Positions 23,854-32,479 of a stretch of 64,000 nt of DNA are shown one piece after another. The notes under the pieces are model-generated. The model worked only from the letters and a program-made list of their open reading frames with translations. It searched no databases and was not told the DNA's origin. Each line of letters begins with the position of its first letter. The stretch's first letter is position 1. The position numbers were made by a program, and so were the translations under genes. Origin of the DNA: Verrucomicrobiota bacterium (lineage in GTDB: Bacteria; Verrucomicrobiota; Verrucomicrobiia; Opitutales; Opitutaceae); NCBI GenBank assembly GCA_016721945.1, contig JADKHC010000005.1, forward strand, positions 124,001 to 188,000, read 5' to 3'.

Positions 23854-25779
23854 TTACTTGTACGAGCGGACGCTCATTTTGACGAATTCGTAGTTGAGCG
23901 TTTCGACGTTGCGTTCCGGTGCCTTGTCTTCGCCCTTGAATTCCCAGGCGGCGACATGGCCGAATTTTTCGTCGTCACGTTTGCACTCGCCGTCCGGATG
24001 CTGGAACTCTTCGCGGAAATGTCCGCCGCAGCTTTCTTCGCGGGTGAGCGCGTCACGGCACATGAGTTCGCCGAGCTCCATGAAGTCGGCCACGCGGCAA
24101 GCGCGTTCGAGCGATTGGTTGATGGAAATGCCGTCGCCGGGGACTTTGACGTTGGCGTGGAATTCTTTTCGCAGCTCGGGGATTTCTTTGAGCGCTTTCT
24201 CAAGGCCTTCCTTGTTGCGAGCCATGCCGCAGTATTTCCACATGAGCAGACCGAGGCGTTTGTGGAAGCTGGCGACGGTTTCCTTGCCGTTGTTGGCGAG
24301 GAGGCGCGTGGCGGTTTCGCGAACATCGGCTTCGGCTTTCTTGAATTCTTCGCGATCGGCGGAAGGGCGGGAGCCGGGCTTCTGCGTGGCGAGGTAATCG
24401 CCGACGGTGTACGGGATGACAAAATAACCATCCGCCAGACCCTGCATGAGGGCGGAAGCGCCGAGGCGATTCGCGCCGTGGTCGGAGAAGTTGGCTTCAC
24501 CGAGTACGAAGAGGCCGGGCACGTTGGACATCAGGTTGTAGTCAACCCAGAGGCCGCCCATGGTGTAGTGCACCGCGGGGAAGATACGCATCGGCGTCTT
24601 GTAGCCGTTTTCGTTGGTGATCTCGTGGTAGATGTCGAAAAGGTTACCGTAACGTTCGCGTACGCCGTCTTCGCCGAGACGCTTGATGGCGTCAGCAAAG
24701 TCGAGGTAAACGCCGAGGCCGGATTCGCCAACGCCGCGACCTTCGTCACACATGCGCATGGCGGCGCGTGACGAAACATCGCGCGGAGCCAAATTACCGA
24801 AGCTCGGATAAATGCGTTCGAGATAGTAATCGCGATCAGCTTCGGCGATGGAAGCGGGATCTTTTTTGCAGTCTTCGGCTTTCTTCGGAACCCAGATGCG
24901 TCCGTCGTTGCGGAGCGACTCCGACATGAGCGTGAGCTTCGACTGGTAGTCGCCGGAAACCGGAATGCAGGTCGGGTGAATCTGCGTGTAGCAAGGATTG
25001 CCGAAGCAGGCGCCTTTTTTGTAGGCGCGCCAGATAGCGGTCGCGTGCGACTGACGGGCGTAAGTGGAGAGATTGAAAACATTGCCGTAGCCGCCGGTAG
25101 CGAGGATGACGGCGTCAGCAGCCCAGCGGCGGATCGCGCCGTTGTTGAGGTTGCGGGTGATGATGCCCTTGGCCTGGCCGTCAACGAGAACGAGATCGCT
25201 CATCTCTTCGTTGGGGAACATTTCAACACCGCCAGAACCGACTTCCTTCATCAGCGCAGAATAAGCACCGAGGAGCAATTGCTGGCCGGTCTGACCGCGA
25301 GCGTAGAATGTGCGGGAAACCTGCGCGCCGCCGAAGGAACGGTTGGCGAGAAGGCCGCCGTATTCGCGGGCGAACGGTACGCCTTGCGCGGCGCATTGAT
25401 CGATGATGTTGACGGAAACTTCGGCGAGACGATGGACGTTGGCTTCACGAGCGCGGTAGTCGCCGCCCTTGAGCGTGTCATAGAAAAGTCGATACACGCT
25501 GTCGCCGTCGTTCTGGTAATTCTTGGCGGCGTTGATGCCACCTTGAGCGGCGATCGAGTGAGCGCGGCGCGGGCTATCGTGGTAAACGAAGCACTTCACC
25601 TTGTAGCCGAGCTCGGAGAGCGTGGCTGCGGCCGATGCACCGGCGAGACCGGCACCGACGACGATGACCTCGTATTTGCGCTTGTTGGCGGGGTTAACGA
25701 GCTTCAGGGCCTCCGCCTTGTACTTGCTCCACTTTTGGGGAAGCGGACCGGAGGGAATTTTGGACTCTAGGTTAGCCAT
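23854..25779 (-). CDS. sdhA: Succinate dehydrogenase/fumarate reductase flavoprotein subunit
   Basis: 641 residues, the size of Bacteroidota/Epsilon-type SdhA/FrdA. N-terminal FAD fold in 'KYEVIVVGAGLAGASAAATL', the covalent-FAD histidine in 'SPRRAHSIAAQGGINAAKNY', substrate-site 'IQIHPTCIPVSGDYQ'-like region (here 'YTQIHPTCIPVSGDYQSKL'), 'RAAMRMCDEGRGVGESGLGV' and the catalytic 'VHYTMGGLWVDYNLMSNVPG'. It oxidises succinate in the TCA cycle. ATG 25779 is chosen because the protein then starts MANLESKIPSGPLPQKW and overlaps the sdhC stop by eight bases (translational coupling). A longer open frame to 25923 overlaps sdhC and is not family-like. Confidence 0.95.
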   Translation of the reverse strand: MANLESKIPSGPLPQKWSKYKAEALKLVNPANKRKYEVIVVGAGLAGASAAATLSELGYKVKCFVYHDSPRRAHSIAAQGGINAAKNYQNDGDSVYRLFYDTLKGGDYRAREANVHRLAEVSVNIIDQCAAQGVPFAREYGGLLANRSFGGAQVSRTFYARGQTGQQLLLGAYSALMKEVGSGGVEMFPNEEMSDLVLVDGQAKGIITRNLNNGAIRRWAADAVILATGGYGNVFNLSTYARQSHATAIWRAYKKGACFGNPCYTQIHPTCIPVSGDYQSKLTLMSESLRNDGRIWVPKKAEDCKKDPASIAEADRDYYLERIYPSFGNLAPRDVSSRAAMRMCDEGRGVGESGLGVYLDFADAIKRLGEDGVRERYGNLFDIYHEITNENGYKTPMRIFPAVHYTMGGLWVDYNLMSNVPGLFVLGEANFSDHGANRLGASALMQGLADGYFVIPYTVGDYLATQKPGSRPSADREEFKKAEADVRETATRLLANNGKETVASFHKRLGLLMWKYCGMARNKEGLEKALKEIPELRKEFHANVKVPGDGISINQSLERACRVADFMELGELMCRDALTREESCGGHFREEFQHPDGECKRDDEKFGHVAAWEFKGEDKAPERNVETLNYEFVKMSVRSYK

Positions 25780-26599
25780 GGCGGGGAAAGTTATTTGGTT
25801 TCGCAGCGGAAGTGGAGGGACAGCAGGAACCGCAGGCGGCGGCCGCAGCCGTACCGGGAGCGGGTTTGGCGATACCTGATAGTATGGCACCAGGAATCGA
25901 AAGACTGCCGAGGAAATAAACAACGCAAGCGAGCATCACCGCGCGACGGAGGCAGCAGCCCCACTTGTGATTACGCAGTCCGACCGTCTGAAACATCGAA
26001 TCCGCGCCGTGCATGACGTGGACCGTCAGCAAGCCGACCGCTATGACGTAGAAAAGCGAGACGTAGGGATTCTGGAATCCGAGATAAACCATGGAGTAAA
26101 CGTCGTGTACAACGTCGCCCTTCGAGGCGAGCGGCACACCGAACTCACGTGCATCTTCGGTCATGGTCCACTCGGTAAGATGCGACTTGAACGTATTTTT
26201 TTGCACCGCACCAACCGTGAAGTGCGCGATGTGATAAACAATGAAGGCCGCAACCACGACACCGGTCATGCGCATGTAGCGAGAGGCAAAGGTGGCGCTG
26301 AGCCACTTATTGACGCCATATTTCTCCGGGCCGCGCGCGAGTCGGCTCTCAATCGTGAGCGTGACTGCCGCCCAGATGTGGATGACGGTGCAGGCAAGCA
26401 GAACCAACCGCACGAGCCAAAGCGCCGGCCCGAGTCCTTGGAGGAACGAGGCGTAGCCATTGATGTGATCCGGATGGAGGAAAATCTGGAGGTTACCCAC
26501 CAAATGGCCGAAGGCGAATCCGACGAGGATCAAGCCGGTGATCGCCATCAGGAATTTGCGGCCGATGGAGGAGCGGAATAAATTGACGATGGAATTCAT
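25772..26599 (-). CDS. sdhC: Succinate dehydrogenase cytochrome b subunit, five-helix type
   Basis: 275 residues with five transmembrane helices, as in Bacillus SdhC or Wolinella FrdC (type B, di-haem). Candidate haem-ligand histidines are in 'GFAFGHLVGNLQIF', 'ACTVIHIWAAVTLT', 'FIVYHIAHFTVGAV' and 'LTVHVMHGADSMF'. It anchors SdhA/SdhB to the membrane and reduces quinone. The C-terminal tail is unusually Ala/Cys-rich ('TAAAAACGSCCPSTSAAKPN'), with the cysteines past the last helix. It is the first gene of the operon; the promoter should lie in the 26600-27195 gap. Confidence 0.92.
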   Translation of the reverse strand: MNSIVNLFRSSIGRKFLMAITGLILVGFAFGHLVGNLQIFLHPDHINGYASFLQGLGPALWLVRLVLLACTVIHIWAAVTLTIESRLARGPEKYGVNKWLSATFASRYMRMTGVVVAAFIVYHIAHFTVGAVQKNTFKSHLTEWTMTEDAREFGVPLASKGDVVHDVYSMVYLGFQNPYVSLFYVIAVGLLTVHVMHGADSMFQTVGLRNHKWGCCLRRAVMLACVVYFLGSLSIPGAILSGIAKPAPGTAAAAACGSCCPSTSAAKPNNFPRHG

Positions 26600-26773
26600 C
26601 GCGGAACGGATGACAGGTGTTTGAAGGTTTAACTGAGCTACACGGACGAAATAACAACGGGGTCGTAAACGTTGAGCGCGGGCAAGTAAAGAATTGGGAA
26701 TTTAAGATTACCAAGGCAACGACGTTTTATTAGTGAGCCTTACCGGTGGAAGTAGCTGTCACGAATCCACACG

Positions 26774-26794
26774 TGTAGTGTCGACCACACTACA
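26774..26794. repeat. Hairpin in the sdhC upstream region
   Basis: TGTAGTGT (26774-26781) and ACACTACA (26787-26794) with a CGACC loop. It lies about 175 bases upstream of the sdhC start, on its promoter side; no further evidence of a role. Confidence 0.4.
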
Positions 26795-26833
26795 TACTCA
26801 ATTCGCCGATCAACATTAAACCTTAAAACCGCA

Positions 26834-26977
26834 ATTGAACTACCAAGAAACGAAGAATCCAAAGAATGATAGATACTTGGACGTTTTGGTCGTTTCACTT
26901 GGTAAGTGAACCCTTCTTAAACGGATGCACCTACGTAATCCACTCGGCTTTGGTTCTTTGCTTCTTCGTAGTTCAAT
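26834..26977. repeat. Long inverted repeat of GAAGAA/GAACTAC phrases
   Basis: The 26-base arm at 26834-26859 and the reverse complement of 26952-26977 match at about 22 positions. The arms contain short repeated phrases (AAGAA, GAAGAA). Between them is AT-rich DNA. This and the hairpin at 26774 are the only structures I see in the 600-base gap between sdhC and the exoprotein gene, apart from the hairpin at 27107. Confidence 0.55.
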
Positions 26978-27106
26978 CCGGATTTCGGAATTTAGGTTAA
27001 AACCATCGCCACATCTGAGCAGAACCAGCTTACGAGGTCATATAAGCTGCGCCCCTGCTCGTGAATGATTTAGGCGGTTAAATTATTGACACAACATTCT
27101 TGTTTG

Positions 27107-27125
27107 GAACTGTTTCTAACAGTTC
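27107..27125 (+). promoter_or_regulatory. Perfect hairpin upstream of the PEP-CTERM-like gene
   Basis: GAACTGTT (27107-27114), TCT, AACAGTTC (27118-27125), about 70 bases before the ATG. A TTGACA sits at 27086-27091 but I see no convincing -10 at the right distance, so a promoter is only suspected. Confidence 0.4.
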
Positions 27126-27195
27126 GAATTTGTTGTTGTAAAGAATATGCAAAACACCTTTTATCTAGGTCGCCCGCTCCCTTCCCTTCCCAAAA

Positions 27196-27858
27196 ATGCT
27201 CCGTATTCAGCCACGATTCATTCCCAGTTTTGCCGCTAGCGTGTTTTTACTTGTTTGCGCCATGGGCATCGCGCGCGCCGGCACAGCAACAAGCATCAGT
27301 GGACTTTATGCGACGGGATTAACTGGCAATACTCGCGATTCAAACTGGGATATCGTTGGCAGGCAAAATGGAGCCTACGTCGTCACCAGTTCAGTCGGAG
27401 GATGGATGGCCAACCCAGCCAACGGAACTAAATGGATTTCGTATGCTGCAAATCCATTTCTCGCCAACACCACCTACTCTTACACCCTGACATTCAACAT
27501 TGCCGGAAATGGAATCAATGGCGATGTAGTGAACAACGTGGCGATCGCGATGACCCTCGCAGTCGATGACCAGGCGACCATCCTGGTAAACGGCAACTTA
27601 ACTTCTCTGACGGCGAGCGGTTGGACCCAGACCTCCACTCTCGCGCTCAATTCGAGCAATTCCACCTTCAAGCAAGGCGTGAATACTATAACCATTAACG
27701 TAGCCAATTCCGGAAATGGTGCGACAGGCCTGCTCGTCTCCTCGATCGGCGGCGTGGTACCCGAAGTGGGCACATGGATCCCTGTTCTGGGCGGTCTAGC
27801 TACTTTTGCGTGGATGCGTTTTCGTCCAAGAAAATCAGCGCTGCCCGCCGCCGTTTAA
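27196..27858 (+). CDS. Exported protein with PEP-CTERM-like sorting signal
   Basis: 220 residues. Signal peptide (MLRIQPRFIPSFAASVFLLV, cleaved near ARA), a beta-rich body with many Asn/Thr/Gly ('MTLAVDDQATILVNGNLTS', 'FKQGVNTITINVANSGNG'), then 'VVPEVGTWIPVLGGLATFAW' and a basic tail (RFRPRK), i.e. a PEP-CTERM tripartite signal in which the third motif residue is Val instead of Pro. Exosortase would process it at the inner membrane. The body function is unknown. Its last 24 bases overlap the end of the convergent TPR gene. The leader before ATG is a pyrimidine tract, and base composition is more AT-rich than the flanking genes. Confidence 0.72.
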   Translation: MLRIQPRFIPSFAASVFLLVCAMGIARAGTATSISGLYATGLTGNTRDSNWDIVGRQNGAYVVTSSVGGWMANPANGTKWISYAANPFLANTTYSYTLTFNIAGNGINGDVVNNVAIAMTLAVDDQATILVNGNLTSLTASGWTQTSTLALNSSNSTFKQGVNTITINVANSGNGATGLLVSSIGGVVPEVGTWIPVLGGLATFAWMRFRPRKSALPAAV

Positions 27859-29667
27859 GACGGCCTCGATAATCTCTTCCTCGCGGGTCGTAAGCGTTGC
27901 AGGATCAAGCCCACGCAAGATTGGTCTGGCCTTTTCCTGCTCACCCGAGCCAGCCAAAGCCAGTCCATACGCAAACTGGATTGTCGGCGAGGCACTGTCC
28001 TTGGCAAACGCTGGCGCAACCAGTTTCAACGCCTCCGCAGAACGATCACGTGCAAAAAGTACGTAGGCATAAGTCGCCAGATAGGTCTGGTTACCTGCAT
28101 TGCGCAGCATGATATCGCGAGCCAGCAACTCTGACTCTCGTTCACGATTGCCGGTCAGCACCGCAAAGAAAACATAGTTATTGGTTATGGCGTCATCGTC
28201 GGGTCGCATGGCATGCAGTTTTCTGAAAACCCGATGCTGCCCATCGGCGTCGCGTCGTACCTGATAAAAACGGGCGAGAGCACCCAATGCTTCGAACGAA
28301 ACTCCCTCGCCCTGCTCGGCCGCGCGCCACCAAAGTGCCTCAGCCTCGTTAACCATTCCCCAGGAATAAAGCATGGAGCCTCCGAAAAGCGCGTGCTGAG
28401 CGTTTACCTGCGAATGATTAACCAGCGTGAGCCAGAGATTCTCCGCCTGCTTCTCGTCAGCGAGCGCACGTGCGGCCCTCAAGCCATAGGTCCAACGCAA
28501 AAAGTCCAAGTTGGCCCCCCACTCACCCTTTATCGTCAAGGCCTGCAGTCCCGACCAATCGCTGATAATTCGAAGCGCTTCCGCTTTCGCCAGCGAGAGC
28601 GGCGGACGCTGCACGTCCTGCTCGGGCAACGAACCTAACCAATCAAGACCCACACGGCTTTCACCGATCTCGTTCAGCCAGCCCAACAGCTGCGCCGACG
28701 CCTCAGGAGTCGCTTTATGGGTCATTTTTAGCCGACCGAGTTCCTCCTCGAATTTCATTCTATCCTCCTTCGCTAAAACTCGCAGCCAATCGGGCGCGTC
28801 TGAATCCGCTTTTCCCGGGTGGGCAGAAAGGGCAAGTGCCCACTTCAACGCCGCCGGACGGTCACCGCGATCTCCTGCATCCAACAATAACAAACGCAAC
28901 GCGGTCGCTCCCCACGCCGAATCCGCCGACCACTTCTCCAACAACCCATGACCTCGTTCCCGCTCTTCCGAACCACGCGCCGCGAGTAAGCACAATCCCA
29001 GGGGGATTTCATTGGTCGCGCCCGGACCATCGAGACGCAAAGCGGCCTCAAAATGCACGACTGCTCCAGCAAAATTATGCTCACGACGTTTCAGTTCGCC
29101 CAGTAAACGTTGAGCAACCGAAGAACGATCCAGCTCCGCGTCAGAAATACTCTTCAGCGCCTGAAACATCACGTCACGCTGATCAGCCCTCAACGCCGCC
29201 CCAGCCCATTCGAGTGCATATTTGGGATTTCCCGGCCGCAGCAGCGCCGCCCGATGCGCGTACTCAACCTCCAATATTCGAGGTCCGTTCAACCGCGCCA
29301 ATTCCGCTGCAAGCATCCAAAGCTCTGGCTGCTCCGGATCTTTTTCGAGAGCCTTCTGCACCACCTCAGCGGCGTAGTTTGCTTTGCCCGCCGCGATCCA
29401 CTGCCGCGCCATGCTCACCGCATTGCGACCCGCCCACCAAGGACGAACCCACACAAATAAAACCGTAACCAATAAAACAATACAAATACCGGAGCCCAAG
29501 GCCCACCGGGCGGCTCGCCGGTGCTCCAAAAAGTCCAGAAGCTTCCACCATTGCTCCCCTGGCTCAAACGCCCTCAGCCACCGAAAACAACGGTTCCACC
29601 AGCCAGACGATGAACCGGCATTCTTGTTTTTCGAGGAGTCATCTTCAGGAGGCTGGGGGCTCATCAT
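27835..29667 (-). CDS. Membrane-anchored TPR-like repeat protein
   Basis: 610 residues. A polar N-terminus of about 55 residues, one transmembrane helix ('WALGSGICIVLLVTVLFVWV'), then helical repeats of TPR type throughout: 'QWIAAGKANYAAEVVQKALE', 'PEQPELWMLAAELARLNGP', 'FAGAVVHFEAALRLDGPGAT', and near the C-terminus 'SASPTIQFAYGLALAGSGEQ'. The bulk faces the periplasm by the positive-inside rule. Similar proteins accompany exosortase systems, and this one overlaps a sorted exoprotein gene, but a functional link is inference. ATG 29664 directly after 29667 is an equal alternative start. Confidence 0.7.
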   Translation of the reverse strand: MMSPQPPEDDSSKNKNAGSSSGWWNRCFRWLRAFEPGEQWWKLLDFLEHRRAARWALGSGICIVLLVTVLFVWVRPWWAGRNAVSMARQWIAAGKANYAAEVVQKALEKDPEQPELWMLAAELARLNGPRILEVEYAHRAALLRPGNPKYALEWAGAALRADQRDVMFQALKSISDAELDRSSVAQRLLGELKRREHNFAGAVVHFEAALRLDGPGATNEIPLGLCLLAARGSEERERGHGLLEKWSADSAWGATALRLLLLDAGDRGDRPAALKWALALSAHPGKADSDAPDWLRVLAKEDRMKFEEELGRLKMTHKATPEASAQLLGWLNEIGESRVGLDWLGSLPEQDVQRPPLSLAKAEALRIISDWSGLQALTIKGEWGANLDFLRWTYGLRAARALADEKQAENLWLTLVNHSQVNAQHALFGGSMLYSWGMVNEAEALWWRAAEQGEGVSFEALGALARFYQVRRDADGQHRVFRKLHAMRPDDDAITNNYVFFAVLTGNRERESELLARDIMLRNAGNQTYLATYAYVLFARDRSAEALKLVAPAFAKDSASPTIQFAYGLALAGSGEQEKARPILRGLDPATLTTREEEIIEAVLNGGGQR

Positions 29668-29745
29668 GGGGCTGTTTCAGCTGACACCGATTAGACCCGA
29701 CCAACTAAAAGTACACAAGAACCGTTTGCCGTCAGGGCCTTCGCT

Positions 29746-31002
29746 TCAAACCGCCAGCGGCTTAAGCAGCGAAAATTTCCCGCTCGCCGCTGGAGCGATC
29801 ACGCGACGTCGAAACGCGTTCACCCGCACGCCCGCGCCCAGCATTTGCGCCAGCGCCAGCTCGACTTCCTTTGGTGCGATGTGTTCGGCCACGTAGTGAA
29901 AATCCCAGCGGTTCTCCGTCGTCTGCACGAGGCTGTAGTGCCAGCAGGCAAAATCCGCTGGCAGCGCCGCGTCCACCTCGGAAGGCGAAACTAACGAACC
30001 ATCAGGACGGAAATAAAGATCGCGCTCGCGTCCGAGCAAGCGATAGCCCGTCGGCAGTTTTTTCACGATGTCGCCCGTGTGATAACGCAACAACGGCATC
30101 GCCTCGCGTCCGCGCGTGGTCACGAAAATCTGATACGTGTCGCGAAGTTTTCGATACGGCTCGAGTTCGACAAAAACGTTGCTGTCGATCACGCGCGAAT
30201 CGTCTTTGAAAGCCTCTCCGATAAAAATGTAACCAGCCTCGGTTGAGCCGTAGAGATCGACTTGAGCTGATCCCGGGAAAGCCTCTGCGACTCTACGGCT
30301 GTGTTGCACACTGGCCTTGCCGTAAGTGAGAATGACAACCTTCACGCTCGGAACCGAGACCTTGCGGCGCAACACAGCCCGCGCAAGAAGCGCCAAATAA
30401 ATCGGCTCGCCTTCGATCACTTCGGGTTGCACCGCCTGTAATTCCAGCACGATGCGATCCCACTCCGCTTCAGGAAAAGCGAACGGATCGCTGGTCAGAT
30501 TCAAGTATACGGTGCCGTCAAAATACCGGTGAGGAAACGGATGATCCTCGTACGGGCAAAGATTACTCGAACAACCCACCGGAGCCAAAATACATTTGCG
30601 ATACGGGCGATCGGCATAAGGTGCCAACAGCGGATGTGCGCGGTAAGCACGCACCGTCTGCGCATTCCACCAGCCGTCTTCCATGATGACTGTCATCGGT
30701 CCCGACGTGGTGCCGGAAGTCGATTCGTATTCGAAACGCTTTTCCTGCAAGCCCCGCTCGATCTCACGATAGTCCGAGAAAAACGCCGTGTGTCCGCGCT
30801 CCACGATTTCCTTTTTCGAAAGCGCCGGGATCTCTTTATAACACGCCCAATGCAAAGGTCCTTCGTGCAACGGGAAACGCTGCGCGTACAACGGGCTGCG
30901 CTCGTAGATACGTCGAATCTCCTGCTCCAACAAACCGGGCAGGCGTTCGGACACGGGTTGATCGAGAACAGTAGGATCGTTGGCAAAAGCAGGCGCGGGC
31001 AT
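29746..31002 (-). CDS. Phenylacetate-CoA ligase-like (PaaK/CoF synthetase) adenylating enzyme
   Basis: 418 residues, slightly shorter than PaaK (about 430-440). The AMP-binding motifs are present: P-loop 'YESTSGTTSGPMTVIMEDG', the aromatic-motif equivalent 'VDLYGSTEAGYIFIGEAF', 'MPLLRYHTGDIVKKLPTGYR' with the ribose-binding Asp, and the hinge 'LLGRERDLYFRPDGSLVSP'. The enzyme should activate a carboxylate with ATP; the acyl substrate cannot be predicted. It is 73 bases downstream of a NUDIX hydrolase gene on the same strand, and they may share a transcript. Confidence 0.8.
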   Translation of the reverse strand: MPAPAFANDPTVLDQPVSERLPGLLEQEIRRIYERSPLYAQRFPLHEGPLHWACYKEIPALSKKEIVERGHTAFFSDYREIERGLQEKRFEYESTSGTTSGPMTVIMEDGWWNAQTVRAYRAHPLLAPYADRPYRKCILAPVGCSSNLCPYEDHPFPHRYFDGTVYLNLTSDPFAFPEAEWDRIVLELQAVQPEVIEGEPIYLALLARAVLRRKVSVPSVKVVILTYGKASVQHSRRVAEAFPGSAQVDLYGSTEAGYIFIGEAFKDDSRVIDSNVFVELEPYRKLRDTYQIFVTTRGREAMPLLRYHTGDIVKKLPTGYRLLGRERDLYFRPDGSLVSPSEVDAALPADFACWHYSLVQTTENRWDFHYVAEHIAPKEVELALAQMLGAGVRVNAFRRRVIAPAASGKFSLLKPLAV

Positions 31003-31075
31003 GGTGCGTGGTTACAGTTTCCTAAAAGTGATTAGGCACCTAATTGCATCTACCCGCGAAGTCAAATGACCGGGC

Positions 31076-31648
31076 TCAACCCTTCTTGATCTCCAGCCAG
31101 TACGGCCAAAAATAAAATAACGCATCGAGCACCAGACTGTGCGTGATCTGCCTGCTGTGCGCCATGGCAAACACCTCATCCACCGGGGCGGTGACGACTT
31201 CGATTTCTTCATCCGTATCCCACTGCAATGCTTCGCTACGCACGGCTAGCTCAACAAAAACAAAATGGCAGGCGTTGCTCAGGATCGCGGGATTGGAATG
31301 TACCCGGCCGATAATCCGAGCGTTTTGCCCAGCATAACCCGTCTCCTCACGCAGTTCGCGCAGACCTGCAGCCACAGGTTCCTCACCGAGATCCATGACG
31401 CCACCCGGGATTTCAATGGAAAAATCGTCCACACCGAACCGGAACTGCCGCACCAAAACCAACTGATGATCCGGCGTGAGCGCGATCACGTTTACCCAGT
31501 CCGGCGAATGTACGACATAGAAATCACGCTCTGCGTTACGCACGGGATGCCGATAATGCGCCGTGCGCAGGTCGAAGATGCGCGTGCGGGTAAGGATGCT
31601 CTCACCCAGCTTGTCCCAACGGGAAGGTTTCGGTTCAGGTTTGTTCAT
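31076..31648 (-). CDS. NUDIX hydrolase (ADP-ribose pyrophosphatase-like)
   Basis: 190 residues. The NUDIX box is complete: 'GGVMDLGEEPVAAGLRELRE' followed by ETGY, i.e. Gx5Ex7REUxEExGU. The preceding strands ('DFYVVHSPDWVNVIALTPDH', 'LVLVRQFRFGVDDFSIEIPG') have the ADPRase pattern of R-Q-(Y/F)-R and E-(I/L)-P. It probably hydrolyses ADP-ribose or a related nucleoside diphosphate derivative. ATG 31648 gives a normal length; the frame to 31690 runs through the terminator of the upstream LysM gene and is rejected. Confidence 0.87.
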   Translation of the reverse strand: MNKPEPKPSRWDKLGESILTRTRIFDLRTAHYRHPVRNAERDFYVVHSPDWVNVIALTPDHQLVLVRQFRFGVDDFSIEIPGGVMDLGEEPVAAGLRELREETGYAGQNARIIGRVHSNPAILSNACHFVFVELAVRSEALQWDTDEEIEVVTAPVDEVFAMAHSRQITHSLVLDALFYFWPYWLEIKKG

Positions 31649-31655
31649 CGGACAG

Positions 31656-31690
31656 AAAAATGCCCCCCGACTCGAAAGTTCGGGAGGCAT
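31656..31690 (-). terminator. Terminator of the LysM gene
   Basis: Inverted repeat around CTCGAAAG: AATGCC-CCCGA pairs with TCGGG-GGCATT (one bulge), followed on the minus strand by ATTTTTC. It lies 25 bases past the LysM gene stop and 7 bases before the NUDIX start. Confidence 0.75.
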
Positions 31691-31715
31691 TCGAAAAATG
31701 GATACTTGGCGATAA

Positions 31716-32234
31716 TTACTTCTTCGGAAGTTTGATCTTCTGGCCGACCTGGACCTTGGCCAGATTCACGCCAGGGTTGACGGCTTGAAGGTCTGCAAGG
31801 GTGCAGCCATGGGCCTTTGCAATCTTAGAACCGTAGTCGCCACCTTTGATGACGTATTCACCTTCACCTGCAACAACCGGGCCCTTGGGGGCTTTACCAG
31901 CGGCAGGAGCTTTGGCCTTGGAGGCTTCCTTGATCTTCTCAACTTCACCACGGACTTCGCCGATTTGGGCGGCGGCGGCGGCGAACGCATCGTTCGTCTG
32001 GCGGCCGAGACTGTTAATGGTGCTATTGGCTTTCTCGGCGGCGCTTGTCGCGCTGCGGGCTTCGCTCTCAATCACATCAATCTTCGCGACTGAATCAGCA
32101 AGGCCCTCGGGCACTTTCTTGCTGAGTTTATTAACGGAAACCAAAGCTCCGACAGAGAGAGCGAGGGCTAGCACACCGACGGCAACTCCTGCGATGGGCA
32201 GGTAGCTGTTGTTTTCGCGAGAAATAGTATCCAT
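31716..32234 (-). CDS. Membrane-anchored LysM protein
   Basis: 172 residues. N-terminal anchor helix ('LPIAGVAVGVLALALSVGAL'), an Ala/Lys/Glu helical segment ('EARSATSAAEKANSTINSLG', 'IGEVRGEVEKIKEASKAKAP'), and a C-terminal LysM domain ('EYVIKGGDYGSKIAKAHGCT', 'LQAVNPGVNLAKVQVGQKIK'). It is predicted to sit in the inner membrane with the LysM facing peptidoglycan. ATG 32234 precedes the charged start MDTISRENN; the frame to 32270 adds residues without support. The tRNA gene upstream is on the other strand. Confidence 0.8.
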   Translation of the reverse strand: MDTISRENNSYLPIAGVAVGVLALALSVGALVSVNKLSKKVPEGLADSVAKIDVIESEARSATSAAEKANSTINSLGRQTNDAFAAAAAQIGEVRGEVEKIKEASKAKAPAAGKAPKGPVVAGEGEYVIKGGDYGSKIAKAHGCTLADLQAVNPGVNLAKVQVGQKIKLPKK

Positions 32235-32381
32235 GAAGTGAATAGATGAGAAACTGACGGTTATTGGCAAATGGATCTCTAAGCAAGAAGAGATTACACG
32301 AATCTGTTAACAGGAATATTACAAAGCGAGGGATTACGTTGACAGTTGCCCAAAAGGAGAATCTTTTCCGCGTTCTGATTT

Positions 32382-32458
32382 CGGGGTGTAGCTTAGTCTG
32401 GTAGAGCGCCTGGTTTGGGACCAGGAGGTCGAGAGTTCGAATCTCTCCGCCCCGACCA
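32382..32458 (+). tRNA. tRNA-Pro (anticodon TGG)
   Basis: The acceptor stem CGGGGTG pairs with CGCCCCG. The D arm contains AGCTTAGTCTGGTAGAGCGC in the expected form, the anticodon stem CTGGT/ACCAG presents TTTGGGA with TGG, and the T arm GAGAG-TTCGAAT-CTCTC is canonical. The 3' CCA (32456-32458) is encoded. Confidence 0.97.
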
Positions 32459-32479
32459 TCTTCAGCGAGGAGGATTTTT

